Shown: positions 32,258 to 44,160, counted from the stretch's first letter. The stretch: DNA of 64,000 nucleotides from Aporrectodea caliginosa (GCA_020284085.1 JACEVL010000958.1:124001-188000), one strand, 5' to 3'. A program made the numbers and translations. The notes: generated by a model not told the origin, from the letters alone.

Positions 32258-33352
32258 CTATTTTTCATTGAAATGTTGCAATTTTTTACTTTAATAACAT
32301 GCTACTGCAGTAACTTGAGTCATGTTTGAAGTATTTCCATTTATAAAAACCTGTGACCGGTAGTGCCCACCGTCCCTTTTTAGGGACAAGAATTTCCATG
32401 CCTATATTTCTATTCCCCAATGTCGCAGAATTTTTTCCACATTTTTCCCATTCATATCACCCCCATTATCTACCAAACGAAAGAATTTCATAGAGTTTTA
32501 CCACCATGGTCATTAAAGGGTTAAAAGAAGGTCCAAATTTACAGAAAAGACGTAGGGCAACAGACACAGATAGAAAGCGATTTGTTATTAAAGGAGTTTT
32601 AACTTAATTTCAGAAGTGTTTTCATAATAATTATATGCAGCATGTTTTGCATGTTAACAGATTCACATTTCGGTGTGACCTTGCGCGCGTTACAAATTTA
32701 TTTAATAATAATAATAATAACAAATGACCTTTGACAGTAGCTTGTCTTCCTCTTTTTGCTATTCTTCTAAATTTAAATTGAGTGCTCAATGCTCATCATC
32801 ACTTATTAACACCCATGCGAAACATAAGCTTAATCAAATATGGATTTCGAGATGACGGCTCGAATATAATAGGAGTCAAACATGATTTCTTGACTTAGTT
32901 TCAAAATGGAACACTTTACTATATCGCAATCGTAATCTCGAGTTTCTACAGCGTCCAAAAAGCCAATTCATTTTAGTTACAGGCGCTCAGACAAAACTAA
33001 ATCGATAGGCAAGTAGTGTTGAAGTAGACTTCAGGTCAAGATCCAGAGATCTAGATCCAGTTAGCCGGCTAAGGAGAAGAGGAGAATAATAAATTATGGT
33101 GAAAAACGTTCTTTCAGCTATGAGTTAAAGACATGTGTAGGGTAAGCAACAATGAGGTTTTGGTGAGTTCGTAAGAAGAATCACATATTGATTGAATTCT
33201 TGCGAGTGTTTATTCTTGAGAGGTCGAATAGCTAGCTATGGCTACATGGATCGATCTCCTGATCGCACCATTTCATGGATGAAGTGTCGGAATGGTGGAG
33301 AAACATGAAGACTGAAGAGGGAAGAGAATCGGGTTGAAAACGTGGATGGATT

Positions 33353-33588
33353 GTGAATTACTAACAAAGATAGGAGGGCTTGGAGGATTGGAGTGTGTTG
33401 TAGGTAATGAATGTTCTGTGGCTTGTAGCCGGAGGGTCGCAGGTTCGAATCTGCCTCAAGCCACCGCGTCGCGACCTTGGACAAGTTGCTCACCCACAAT
33501 TGTATGTGAGGAAGGCAACGGGAAACCACCTCATCTCATTTCATTCCCGGAGGCATAAAAGCCAAAGGACCTACCTTCGGCAGAGAAC
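33353..33588 (+). repeat. Probable tRNA-derived SINE-D
   Basis: Box B-like CAGGTTCGAATCTGCC lies at about 33440, followed by a body with GAAGGCAACGGGAAACCACC and CATAAAAGCCAAAGGACC, and then directly by the long (ATC)n tract, which may be its tail. Box A is weak, so the class is tentative. Confidence 0.5.
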
Positions 33589-33794
<206 letters not shown>

Positions 33795-34025
33795 GTAGGT
33801 AAATATATTGTACGACATTATCATAGACATCGCTCTTACCCTTCATCAACGTCAAACAGTAGAGCATTGAAGATAATATTTCTGCCGCAAAAGTAAATGC
33901 AGTAAACATTCTCAGTTCGCATTGCTAAAATAATGCTCACTATAGGCATAAGGTTACATCAATTTCATTAAAATGTATACTTTTTAAAGGAATAATATGC
34001 TATGAGACAAAATGGTTTATTTCAC

Positions 34026-34123
34026 CTTTTGGTTTTCCATTAAATTTGTTAGCATGACAATGAGATGAATGCGGTTCTCAATTATCATTCTCCAGAAATC
34101 CTTTAAAGTCTCCTCGCGAGGAC
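34026..34123 (-). CDS. Phosphatase D1 exon: DFWRM
   Basis: The exon is phase 1-0, 98 bases, with acceptor gtacag and donor gtgaaa. It completes QGP and reads PREETLKDFWRMIIENRIHL then IVMLTNLMENQK. DFWRM and IVML are core family motifs. The usual Trp after RMI is Ile here. Confidence 0.95.
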
Positions 34124-34599
34124 CTGTACGTTACACACAAAAACCAAGAAGTATTGTCGCATGCCTCATCAGTCATCAAGTCAGTAAACATTCCTCTGTA
34201 GGCCTTCAACTGGTCGAATATCCACGCGAAAAGGCACTTCCCCCGACTGGAAATAATATTGAAAATTTTAAGCCATAGGTCAATTAAATTTACCTCGCTT
34301 CAGTTGCTTGCGGAAGGAATGCCTCTATTTGAATTGTTAAAGCTGCCCAGCAACAAAAGTTTCCTATATTCAAAAGTAAAATGCTTGCGGAGAATTATCT
34401 TTGAGAGTTCTTACCAGAAATGTACATTATCTATACTTCCAAAGGAATGTCTGTTTCGTGTAGATTAGTAATAGGATGGAAACTAGACAGATTATAACAG
34501 TTAAGTTAATCTAATGTTAATATATTAGTTTAATAGTATCTGGGCCTACTTAAAGAACTGTATGGTGTCAGAGATTAGGAAGAAAGTCTGAACAGATAC

Positions 34600-34636
34600 C
34601 TTGTGTTGCAATGAACTTGGTCGCATTGTCGTAACC
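34600..34636 (-). CDS. Phosphatase D1 micro-exon: FIATQG
   Basis: The exon is phase 0-1, 37 bases, with acceptor atgttttag and donor gtatct. It reads GYDNATKFIATQ(G) and joins YINASYVQ to PREET in phase, giving the motif FIATQGP. Confidence 0.95.
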
Positions 34637-35766
34637 CTAAAACATATATTAATGTCAAAAATAAATGCCGAGTATGAGTCATGATGCTTTTGTTACGAGT
34701 AAGAAATTTTTGAGGTTAGAGTGAGAAATAAAGGAGTTATCAAAATATAATTAGATAATGACGACACTTTTGACGACTGTAGGCTACCGAACCAGGATGC
34801 TCGCATCTTGTCAATTTCCTGCTTTCACATTATTTTGAGAATTGAAGTAGTTCAATATATGTTACACTTTCAATCAAGTTGTTCAAATAATGAAGATTGT
34901 AATTATATTTTGGCAATCATATGGCATTTAAACTAGATTATTGCATCAGTTAGCGAAACAATGGACAGTAAACTAGAAGAGTCACCAAATTATGACGGGC
35001 CCATGCACAGATGTAGGGTCGACCAACATATTCTTGTTGACAGTTGACTGAAGGAATGGATGCTCACTTAACCAAGTTGGAAGATAGGATGGACAGACAA
35101 TAAGTGACAGCTTTTGTAGCACACGATGACGCTGCCGCCGAGCTGTCTCTAACTGCTATTGGTAAAAGACGACACTCGCTCGAGGTGCAAGGTGTACTTA
35201 TAGAACAGGCGTTCATCGCCTGTCGGTCGGTAAGCTTGAAGCGCCACCAGTGACTAACGGCTGATGTCACTCTGACGAGACGAAAACACCCGGAGAAAGG
35301 TGGCGTACACAATCCGAATGTTTCAGACTCGTTGTTCGGCAAGAAAAACATTTCCCATATTCAAGTCATGTTACACGTGAAATTTGGCTGATCTTAGATA
35401 AAGTATTTGCGATGCAACAATAGGTATCCGGACTTTACCCCCGGCCCATTACCCCTGTCATTACCCCTGCCATTACCCTCGACCATTACCCCCGTAGGAC
35501 ATTACCCCGGCCATTACCCCCTCCCCGTATGTGTACATTTGATTGAGCTGCAAATCTCAGATTTCGCGCAGAACTAGTGTTAATTAATTGTCACTTAGCG
35601 CCTATTGACACTTAGAACCAGTAATATAATTATTATATATATTATTATATAATAATTATTGTAATTAATCAATAACAATATAATTAATTATTATAAAATT
35701 ATATAATATTAATATATATTATTATTAATATAATTATATAAATACCTATGTACATGTGTATATATT

Positions 35767-36158
35767 TATTGTATTGTATTGTATTTGAACACTTGTTATA
35801 GCGCCTCAACCAGATTTCCCATTCAGAGGCGCTCCCGACTACTGCTGTAGTCGGAGTTTCACGCCGAAGCGCATGAGCAATTGCGAGTGAAGGACTTGCC
35901 CAGGTCCCTACGCAGCGGCTTTGAGGTGGATTCGAACCCGCAACCCTCCAGCTGCAAGGCACCGAACATACCCCCAAACCACCGCGCCCCAGTATATTGT
36001 GTTGTGTTGTGTGTTGTATTGTACTCCACGTTTATAATGCGACCGAGCCACCCGCAGTAAAGATCCGAGAAATTAATCTCTGATAAACCGACCGGACCGG
36101 GAACTCCGAGGCGTTGCGTTACGAGCGGGCACCAGCCCACTCGGCCACTCAGGATCCT
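35767..36158 (-). repeat. Dimeric tRNA-derived SINE, copy 2
   Basis: It has the same two tRNA-like units and LINE-type 3' tail as the copy at 1022-1428, with a TACAATACAATAAA end. It is nested in the G-rich inverted-repeat element. Confidence 0.8.
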
Positions 36159-36429
36159 TATATTATATTATATATATATATAAAATTTAATAATTATATA
36201 TTATATAATAATAATATAATTATAACAATTAATATAACATATTAATATTATATATTATACATATAATCATAATAAATAATTAATATATTTATTAGTGATA
36301 TTAATTATTATTACATATTATATATTATTTTAATAATTAAATTACTATATTAATTAATAAATATTACTATGATTCATTATAATAATTATAGTTATAATTA
36401 AAATCATTATAATTATATGCACACACCAA

Positions 36430-36899
36430 TACTCGCTTATTTTCCATAAAATCTATTGGCTCCACAACCTGGAACATGCTTCCCTCTCACATACGTTGTG
36501 CCCCGCACCTACGGCACTTTAAAAAATGCTGCATGCCTTCCTTATTAATGGAAATTAGCTATAACCTACCCTGCCGGATATTTTTTTCACTGTTAGTTAA
36601 GGTTTTCGTTTTTTCTTTATTTTCATAGTGTTTTGAATTGTGTTAATCATGTACTGTGTACTATGTACTTTACTGTTTGCATTGCTGTATGCAACTTGAT
36701 GTTACACTGTTAATCAAGGATTTAGCTATTACTAATTCAGATTTCTGAAATGTTGTTTTTAGGTGTCCCTAGTTAGCGGGATCTTGATCCCTTTCGGGAC
36801 TCCTCTTGCAGCCAATCCTGATATTTTATGGTCAACTGTTATGTGGTTTTATTTGACATGGCTTCAATAAAGAGTTTGATTGATTGATTGATTGATTGA
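36430..36899 (+). repeat. 3' end of an ATTG-tailed LINE (family 2)
   Basis: It contains the family 3' signature GTGTCCCTAGTTAGCGGGAT...GATCCCTTTCGGGACTCC and ends in (TTGA)n. It is the same family as 57917-59964 and 47000-47372. Confidence 0.7.
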
Positions 36900-37105
36900 A
36901 CAATTATAATTATTAATTATAATATTATATATTAATAATTCTAATTATAATTATGATATATTATTATACGGGATGGGGGTAATGGCCGGGGGTAATGTCC
37001 TACGGGGGTAATGGTCGGGGGTAATGGCAGGGGGTAATGGCAGGGGTAATGGACCGGGGGAGTAAAGTCCTGTGGATGCAACAATGTTAATGTAGTTAAT
37101 GTTAC

Positions 37106-37182
37106 CTGAACATAGCTGGCATTGATGTATCCAGAAGTGTCTTTGCCATTTCTGCCTGACAAAACCACTCGATTTGACTCGT
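37106..37182 (-). CDS. Phosphatase D1 exon: YINASY
   Basis: The exon is phase 1-0, 77 bases, with acceptor ctatttttag and donor gtaaca. It reads (Y)ESNRVVLSGRNG...GYINASYVQ. NRVVL and YINASY are diagnostic. Its donor lies about 20 bases from the border of the G-rich transposon. Confidence 0.96.
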
Positions 37183-37757
37183 CTAAAAATAGTAGGCAAA
37201 TAAGAAAACTTAAAAAATCAGATTTGAAAATCAAACAATTCAATCATATTTTGTATTTATCAAACGGTGCTAAATTTTAATCCGTCCGGGTTCTCATGAT
37301 TACCCATGATGACACATTTGAAAACAACAAAGACACGACAGAAACAGTCGTTTCATAATATAATGGGATGTGATAGTGCAACAAAAGTTACATAATATGG
37401 TTCCTTTCGATTCTTTATCATGATTTCGGATTCTAATCATTCTACTAATCTAGATTGAAAACTGTTGGTGAAAAACATTGTGCAACTACACCTTGGCATT
37501 GACTTGTGCTCTAATGATTTATTATAAACGGTTCGCCTAATTGAATTTGCTCTAAACATAGATAACGGCTAGTTGTTATCGTTTATTTGAAATGTAAGTT
37601 GGTGGTGATTAGTTACAACTAGACATACGTTGTTACGACTAAGCCGTGGCTTTCATTGGTGTTCAAATACTTTAGTCTAAACTATTCACAAGATTCAATT
37701 TGCTCAAAATATTTAACGGTTTACGCAAACATAATAGGCCTAGTCATAATGCATTAC

Positions 37758-37845
37758 ATGGAATTATATTAATAAATCTGTTTTTCGTCTTGACTTCGTT
37801 TCTTGTTCCAACAGCACAGAAATCATTTGGTTGGAAATCCACGCT
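37758..37845 (-). CDS. Phosphatase D1 first exon: KNRF
   Basis: The exon is phase 0-1, 88 bases, with acceptor ttcgtttacag and donor gtaatg. It reads SVDFQPNDFCAVGTRNEVKT then KNRFINIIP(Y), the phosphotyrosine-recognition segment (KNRYxxILPY in the family). It joins in phase to ESNRVVL. Confidence 0.93.
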
Positions 37846-38545
37846 CTGTAAACGAAATATACACGGCAAGTTACCGTTTTAAGTTTCATTAAGTAATAGC
37901 TTAGGGTATCCACTAGTGCTTTGATAATATTGCATCGAGTTGAGCAACACCCCTAAAGCGCACATCCTTTATTCTTTCGTAACACGAGATTATTAACCCC
38001 AGGCGATAAAGAACAGAAATTATCCTAACAATCCGTTTAACTATTTAAACTGTAAAACGTAGATCAAGCAGTTTTCTTTTCGTGTGAGTTATTAACACCG
38101 TACCTTTCGTTTAGATGAACTGACACCCTAGAGCGTCATTTTCATCGGATCTTCTTCGCGATTAACGGTCAATAAAATTCAGAGCTAATGTAAAATCTTG
38201 TTGTGTGCGTATAGGCGTAATAATGCTCTTGGTATCTACAGCTGGTCCATTCAAGCGAAACAAATAGAACGAATTTAGTTCGGTCTAAGTTTAAAAGAGT
38301 ATCCCACTGCTACAGATGAATAATTATAAACTTACACGAGAAATGTGATGCAGACGAAAATTAAGTCTTACATTCAAGCGCTTTATGTATTTATTGAGCA
38401 TTAAGGACCGGTTCTTTCATACCCCGTGTCTGTCAATGGTACGGTTAACAGCTTATTTTCTTTGTCTTATGCCTGCTTAAGCGATAATTTTTTACTTGGA
38501 GTCGCTTATTGACTGTTTACAAAGCTCTCACAGTCTCACACTGAC

Positions 38546-38694
38546 CTGAAATTCCTGTTGTATGCTATCTGGATCAGATAGTTTGTTGTGCAACGTGTTC
38601 AATGAGTTGCCAGTCGTAGGCCCAATTTCTTCGTACATGTCTACCTTTGTGATTTCTGCATAAAGGCTCGATGCTCGATCTCGAGATAGATTAC
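38546..38694 (-). CDS. Juxtamembrane exon with ITIM-like and YEEI tyrosines
   Basis: The exon is phase 1-0, 149 bases, with acceptor ctttag and donor gtcagt. It reads GNLSRDRASSLYAEITKVDM then YEEIGPTTGNSLN...SIQQEFQ. SLYAEI fits the inhibitory motif (S/I/V/L)xYxx(I/L/V). YEEI is the preferred docking sequence of Src-family SH2 domains. EFQ precedes D1, as EF/EY does in other receptor phosphatases. The motifs suggest phosphorylation-dependent recruitment of SH2 proteins next to the membrane; that role is inference. Confidence 0.9.
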
Positions 38695-38945
38695 CTAAAG
38701 CCATTTCAATATTAACATCGAAAAATAGGAACGAAAAGCCTATGCTCCTAAAATATTACCTTTTATTAATTTTCTACATTTAATTTTTAATAGTTTTTAG
38801 ATTTAGTTCTAATATCAGCAACTTGCAATAGATTGTAAGACGCGATTAAACTGGTCCTCCTGGTTCTCCTGGTCCAAGAGGTGATTTTAATTTAATGGAA
38901 CTGCTCTACAAGTTTGGTCTGCATTGATTAACGATGACAAATTAC

Positions 38946-39013
38946 CTTGCGATGAACTAGGTAACTCTTCCAACTCCTGACTATGGTTGACCAACTTTTT
39001 ATTTAGTCTTCTT
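38946..39013 (-). CDS. Stop-transfer / cytoplasmic exon
   Basis: The exon is phase 2-1, 68 bases, with acceptor gtttttacag and donor gtaatt. It reads (R)RRLNKKLVNHSQELEELPSS SQ. The basic start (RRRLNKK) directly follows the transmembrane segment, as expected at the inner membrane face. The phases fit both neighbours exactly. Confidence 0.9.
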
Positions 39014-39545
39014 CTGTAAAAACAAAGTGCCATCTATCCTTCCAATTGATAACGCCTCTAACCAATTTCGCTGCAGAATTACAGGGCTAATTGAATTTAA
39101 TTCATTATATAATATACATACATGTATCAATTAAATATCAAAGGGAGGTCCTTGTACAAACTGCAGTATTACAAATGAAAATGTGATCTAAAAAGCCATA
39201 GCCTACGTTGATTTGAGTCATAACTATTTGATTCCTGCATGTTGTGGCCAGATAACATCCCGCTGGTAAGTTTCCCACGAAGATGCAGCAGAGTCCTAAG
39301 CATTTAATGTATGTTAATATATCACCAGTGCAGAGCTCGAATTCACATTTATAAGCGCATGCCGTAAGAGTCTACGTTGGAGGCAATCTTACAAGGAGCT
39401 TCGGAAGTTCGGATGTTATAACATGCTACGCGCGTGAGTCGAATGTAACCACTAACCACTCTCTGAATGGCTGTTATGTGAGTAGTACTGTAACAGTGCA
39501 TTGCTCTTGATATTCAATAAGCTCCTGGAAATTGGAAATAATTAC

Positions 39546-39654
39546 CTGTTAAGAAGAAGCACCAGAAGCACGACGGCAACAATCACAACGAATCCAAAAA
39601 CAGAACCAACAGCTGATCCAACAGCTGCTCCAGTCTTCTCATAGTCAGATATTG
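39546..39654 (-). CDS. Transmembrane exon
   Basis: The exon is phase 1-2, 109 bases, with acceptor tatggcag and donor gtaatt. It encodes (A)ISDYEKTGAAVGSAVGSVFG followed by FVVIVAVVLLVLLLN. About 24 hydrophobic residues form one membrane helix, preceded by a Gly/Ala stretch with GxxxA-like spacing. It connects in phase to the last EGF exon. Confidence 0.92.
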
Positions 39655-39876
39655 CTGCCATAATAATGTGAAGATATGAAAATAATATTATACACAAGGC
39701 AGAACAAATGGGTGCATTCCACCCTGATGTGTACAATTACAATTGAGCCTCGACTATACAATGTATACATGAGCATGTGAATATATTATAGCTACGGTGA
39801 ATAAAATGGTCTCCCTGTCGCGGCTTTGTGTGGCGCTGATAAAGTTAGACAATATAGGGGCCTACATTTACATTTA

Positions 39877-40015
39877 CAGACGGATGGACAGACATACAAA
39901 CAGACACTCAGACAGACATACGCACTTAGATATTCGGACAGGCAGACGGCGAGACAGGGAGACAAATGGATGGATAGACAGAAAGACAGACAGACAAACA
40001 GACGGACGAACGGTT
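39877..40015 (+). repeat. Degenerate (GACA)n tract
   Basis: Imperfect GACA/GACG tetranucleotide repeats give spurious frames on both strands. Confidence 0.85.
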
Positions 40016-40195
40016 CTGATGAACCATAGTTGTACAGATGATTGCTACTTGGATGAACGTCTGAACGGACAAGTGGACGAATGAGTCAATCGACATTTCG
40101 GTACAAATCGTCGAAAACTGATAAAATGATAGAAAAAAATTGAAAGGAATGAGGTCGACTGATTTAAATTGATTTTGTTTTTCTTGCATGCAAAG

Positions 40196-40600
40196 TAGGG
40201 GTATCCAGAAAAATTATACATCGCAGAAAACACCCATACTCAAGTTTTATCCCATTATTCCATTCATTAGTTGTCTATAAATATTTTTTTCAGAATTTCA
40301 AAATGTTACCCTGAGGTCGCTCAAAGCCCCCGAACATACCCTACTTAAATACCAAGAACTGAATGCGACCATGCTCGAGTCTTGGAACTTGGGTTCATTG
40401 TGAATTTACTATTTTTATCATAAAAAACTAACAAGGTGTCCGATTTGAATTAACTTTTTGTAACTTGTTTGTCACGACAAGAGCTACATCGTGGGAAAAT
40501 GTATACACCAATATCAAGGTCATTCAAGGTAATTCAAGGTCATTTCGAGGTCAGAATAAACTAAATCTAGCAAAAATGAGAAAACATTGGCCAGTTCTTG
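40196..40600 (+). repeat. Dispersed repeat R1, copy 1, with clustered TCAAGGTCA sites
   Basis: It is clearly similar along its length to 49946-50330 (GGGGTRTCCAGAAA start, CATACTCAAGTTT, CTCAAAGCCCCC, TATCAAGGTCATTCAAGG). It contains four TCAAGGTCA-like sites at 40514, 40524, 40534 and 40545, two of them perfect. The right terminal repeat seen in copy 2 is missing. Confidence 0.75.
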
Positions 40601-40914
40601 GCCCAATAATTGTTGAAATCGGCTCCCAACTCCGCTTCCAGGCGATCTAAACAGCACACGCTACAAACGTATATTTAAACTCTTAATAAAACCCTTACTA
40701 AACGCTAAAATCATTTTTAAAGGCGTGTATCTATCTGTATCTGCTTAAATTTCCGACTGTCGCCATTTCTTGCTCGTTGGATGTATTATTGAGCATTTGT
40801 TTCTAAATAATGCGGCTGATGGCTGTTCACAAAGTCCGGAACTTGCTATTTTTCACGTATAGTTTCATTTGTAGACAAAATTGAATGGCCAAAGTTAAAA
40901 TTTCGTTTGGAAAA

Positions 40915-40978
40915 GGAAGCGCCTCTGAGTAGATATCTTGAAGGGGCGCTATATCAAGTTTCATTGATTGATTGAATA
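40915..40978 (+). repeat. LINE 3'-tail fragment
   Basis: GGAAGCGCCTCTGAGTAG...GGGGCGCTATATCAAG followed by (ATTG)n is the same 3' tail as the L2-like LINE and SINE-A. Confidence 0.7.
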
Positions 40979-41039
40979 AATTAAAGAATTAATGTCTATA
41001 AGCATTTGCTATAAGTTTATTTGCAAAATAAAAAAGTGA

Positions 41040-41320
41040 TTTGATAGGGGCTTCGAACCTACAACAGCGCGAGAAGGGTAGCCCGGGATCAATCAATGGC
41101 CATGTGTATGTCATAGATGAGGCGACAAACAAAGTTTCTGTGGAGTGGCCCTTACGGAAACCTGACCGGAAAGTTGGGAGAAGGCGATTTTTATCAAGAT
41201 AGTGCATAAGTTATATAGCAACAAGCTTTTAAATAATCGTAGACAAAATGTAATGTTTGCTATAGGTCTAAAGTTGGTTGGCTCAGCAGCATCAAGTCCA
41301 TCAGCCTTGGGCACAGGAAC
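41040..41320 (-). pseudogene. LINE reverse-transcriptase fragment
   Basis: Two frames read DGLDAAEPTNFRPIANI and, after a shift, LDKNRLLPTFRSGFRKGHST. These are the conserved N-terminal reverse-transcriptase motifs of CR1/L2-type LINEs. It is a short, broken insertion in the intron between the transmembrane exon and the last EGF exon. Confidence 0.8.
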
Positions 41321-41329
41321 GAGAATTTA

Positions 41330-41990
41330 CCTCTTCTGTGTAATAGGGAGGACTCCCTCTTGAAGGGAGTGTTGGCGCAGAACCGTGAGATATGGCTGCA
41401 GGCTGAGCAGGGTTTCGACCACCTATCCTCAGATGGAAATGACGGCGGTGAACAAAAAATTCACTGAGCGCACCTTGGCCGTGTAGGCCGCCGAAAAGGC
41501 GTCGGCCGTGAAGAGTTATGTCGCTGGGCTGCACCCAGAGGGTCAGTGACTTAGTATGTCGTTCAATGGGGACATGGCTTCCTGGGCTCCACCGAAGTGC
41601 TGGGCAATCCTGCACTCCCAGTAGCTCCGTTCCTTGTCCTTGACGGTGCATTTCTCGGACGTATCAAATCCACGTTGCACAGTCAAAGGATGACTTGGTT
41701 CGCCTGTAAAGCCTCTCCTGGCGACGGGCGCGTCGTCGATAAAAGCGAAACTCGGCATCGAACCATGGCGTCAACACCGAGCGATGTGCCTTTGTAGCGC
41801 GAGACGGAAGCATGATATTAACGATAGCAGTCAAAGACGACTCGCCAAAGAGGTCCGAGGTCGAAATGTCAGCAAGGAGGACGGGTCTGCAAAAGCCCGA
41901 ATAGTAAGGAGGGCCTCACAGAAGGCGACTCGATCAAGTGACCTCCAGGTTTGGAAATGCCCCTCAACGTTTACATTTAGTTTAATTTAC
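41330..41990. other. GC-richer unrecognised stretch
   Basis: This region is visibly GC-richer than its surroundings, with several short overlapping frames on both strands (for example TVKDKERSYWECRI on minus). It looks like decayed transposon coding sequence, but I cannot name the family. Confidence 0.3.
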
Positions 41991-42425
41991 TGACGTTAAG
42001 TATGTGTTCCGGACTTATTCGTCGTTTTTGTCAAGGATTTTGTAAGTTTAGAAGGTATTTTGTTTGTAAATCGCCTTGATCTGGCCCATCTTCTGATGTC
42101 TGATCTAGTCTAGAATATTCAGACCGTGTACGCCGCCATTAGCCGGATGTTTTTGTATCGACGGAGGACAACCGATGCGGGTCATTGAAGTGACCTTGAA
42201 CGTTAGTAATTAGAGGCACTTCAATCGACTGACCGACAAGGAACGAATTACTGTTCTAAGTACACCTTGTGCCTCGACGAATAGTCGTTCGTGCGTAATT
42301 TCTACCAACGAGGGGATGCATTGCGGCAGCGTCGTGTGTGCCACGAGTGCGCGTTGGTATGCCACTGATGACTATTCTAGTTTTCTGTGCATTTAAATTT
42401 ACGTATGTCTGTTTCTAATAATTAC

Positions 42426-42563
42426 CCTCACATTTGTTGTCAAGGCTTTTGTTAATCATTTGAAATCCATTCTTGCAGGTACAACGATAACTGCCGACTG
42501 TGTTATTGCACTGCTGCGTTTCTTTATCACAGGTGTCATTCGTCGAAGCGCACTCATCAACAT
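42426..42563 (-). CDS. Calcium-binding EGF exon next to the membrane (type C)
   Basis: The exon is phase 1-1, 138 bases, with acceptor ttctgagcag and donor gtaatt. It reads (D)VDECASTNDTCDKETQQC then NNTVGSYRCTCKNGF...DNKCE. Six Cys are in EGF spacing with the DxDEC calcium motif and the CxNxxxxYxC hydroxylation motif. Its donor phase joins the transmembrane exon directly. Confidence 0.95.
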
Positions 42564-42884
42564 CTGCTCAGAAAATGTTCCAACAGACACAATGTTGGAT
42601 CAGTTGCCTTGCATTGTAATATTATCTTAAAATATAATTAATGTAGTGCCGTGCATCTATGAAAACTGGATGCTACAGAAAACCATAGAATCCGCTCAAA
42701 GTAATCACATATGGCATTGATATTTTATTATTTTAAGGCTGCCTGTAGGTAATATGATTAGTTTGCCTTTGATATGTAGGGCATTTTAATATAACTGACA
42801 TGCTTGGATTGGATTGAACTATTTTCCACTTAACAACGTGAATTTAATCTAAATTAGACTTTGACGGGTATAATAGCCAATTAC

Positions 42885-43010
42885 CAGTGCATGCATCATT
42901 GTTTTTCGTATATCCTAGCGCGCAGTTGCAATTGTAGCTGCCAACAGTGTTCGTGCAGTATTTCAGAGTGGAATTGCAAATTTCGGGAATCCCCGAACAT
43001 TCATCTATAT
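42885..43010 (-). CDS. Calcium-binding EGF exon (type A, copy 1)
   Basis: The exon is phase 1-1, 126 bases, with acceptor ttttttacag and donor gtaatt. It reads (D)IDECSGIPEICNSTLKYC then TNTVGSYNCNCALGYTKNND ACT. All six Cys are present, with an N-glycosylation site NST. It is closely related to 44549-44674. Confidence 0.96.
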
Positions 43011-44160
43011 CTGTAAAAAAATACGCAAGAAACAACTTTGCATCATTGACATAGTAAGAGATGACTTAAACATAATAATAAATAATGGTCATTATAAACA
43101 GTGTATGCAGAGAAAAAGAAGAGGTGCGCCTAAACGCAGAATATTTATTAAGTGAAATTTAGAATCTGTTATGTTTCCAATTCTCATCTTGAGTCATTTC
43201 AATCACATGTTAAGGGCCACAAAGTCATCTCAGTATATGTGAGGTGATCCATCCAAACCAGGCAGATGCCACATTTTTCTGAAACTCAGATTCTTTCATT
43301 TTATTTTACAACATGAAATTATGTTTCTAACAATGCAAAAATTATTAGGGATATATATTCTCGGTAGAACGTGATATATGCTAATTTGAAGTCTTATATC
43401 AAGAGAATACCGAAATCGAGAAAATCGCAATCGTTGTATACATTGTTTAGTGTTTACATTGCTTAAGCTAATTGGCCCATAGGAGTCTTGGAATTTTTTA
43501 TGATTGCTCGTTTTTTAAAATAAAATTATGATATTAATATCATCTAAAAATAGACATTCAGCTCTTTCTATACATTTAAAATAAGCTACTTCCATTCGCT
43601 AGACGGCATTTGTAAAAGGTGATATATTTGCATTAAAAATATTGTTGTTATTTCTTTCTTAGGGATCTTCTACAATAATGTGATTTTAGCAGATATGTGA
43701 TTTTAGCAGATATAAACGCAAAATGTTTTCATCCAAATAATTTTGTCTTATAGAGTAATAATTACGTTATACAAATTTGATTCAAACTCAAAACATATAA
43801 TAGGCTAATTGATCCTGCAGGTCATTTTTGGCCATTTTCTGGAAATTGTATTTTGCAACATGCGCTTTGTTTTGATAAAACACATCACATATGTACTATG
43901 TAGGCTATGTAATATTGACTAATTATTAATGTTTGTATGTACATAAAATGATATTTAAGGTCTAATTATTGTGCATAGAAACCTATACTACTCCTTGAGA
44001 AAATTCCACTTTAGCCTTAAAGATGATGTTATGATACTATGATAGCCTACAATAAGCAGAACAACTTCAACTGTTGGAACTCTGCAAAATCACTACTGGG
44101 GCTAGTAGAGGACTATATCCAGTGGCAGCTCTACAGGGGGCCAGAGGCAAGTGCCCCACC

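Larger units (their letters stand above)
29814..32520 (+). mobile_element. piggyBac-type transposon, decayed
   Basis: TTAA occurs on both sides (29810-29813, 32521-32524). The ends CCCATTAGTG and its counterpart CCCTTTAATG (right end, reversed) fit the CCC...GGG rule of piggyBac. The 16-bp palindrome GTCCCTTTTTAGGGAC occurs at 29820, 30168 and 32372. Inside are transposase remains and a nested hAT MITE. It lies in a D1 intron. Confidence 0.85.
35422..37074. mobile_element. Inverted-repeat element with G-rich minisatellite arms
   Basis: The left arm (35430-35530) is a run of CCATTACCCC(C)TG units and the right arm (36968-37066) is its reverse complement. The flanks both carry GATGCAACAAT (35411-35421 and 37075-37085), a likely 11-bp target duplication. 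Between the arms are AT-rich palindromic DNA, a SINE-A copy and a LINE 3' end. I see no transposase. The superfamily is unknown to me. Confidence 0.7.

Noticed and set aside
35064..35351. 95-residue minus-strand frame with several Cys
   Set aside because: There is no EGF or phosphatase spacing, no matching splice phase, and it lies within a D1 intron.
37392..37449. Alternative first D1 exon (ISRMIRIRNHDKESKGTIL), phase 0-1
   Set aside because: The phases fit, but the exon at 37758-37845 carries the true KNRF...IIP motif with a better acceptor.
38843..38885. Collagen-like GPGEPGGP on the minus strand
   Set aside because: Only about nine residues followed by a stop; no splice sites.
39797..40084. 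Charged repetitive frame (RxTDRQ...)
   Set aside because: It is a translation of the (GACA)n tract.
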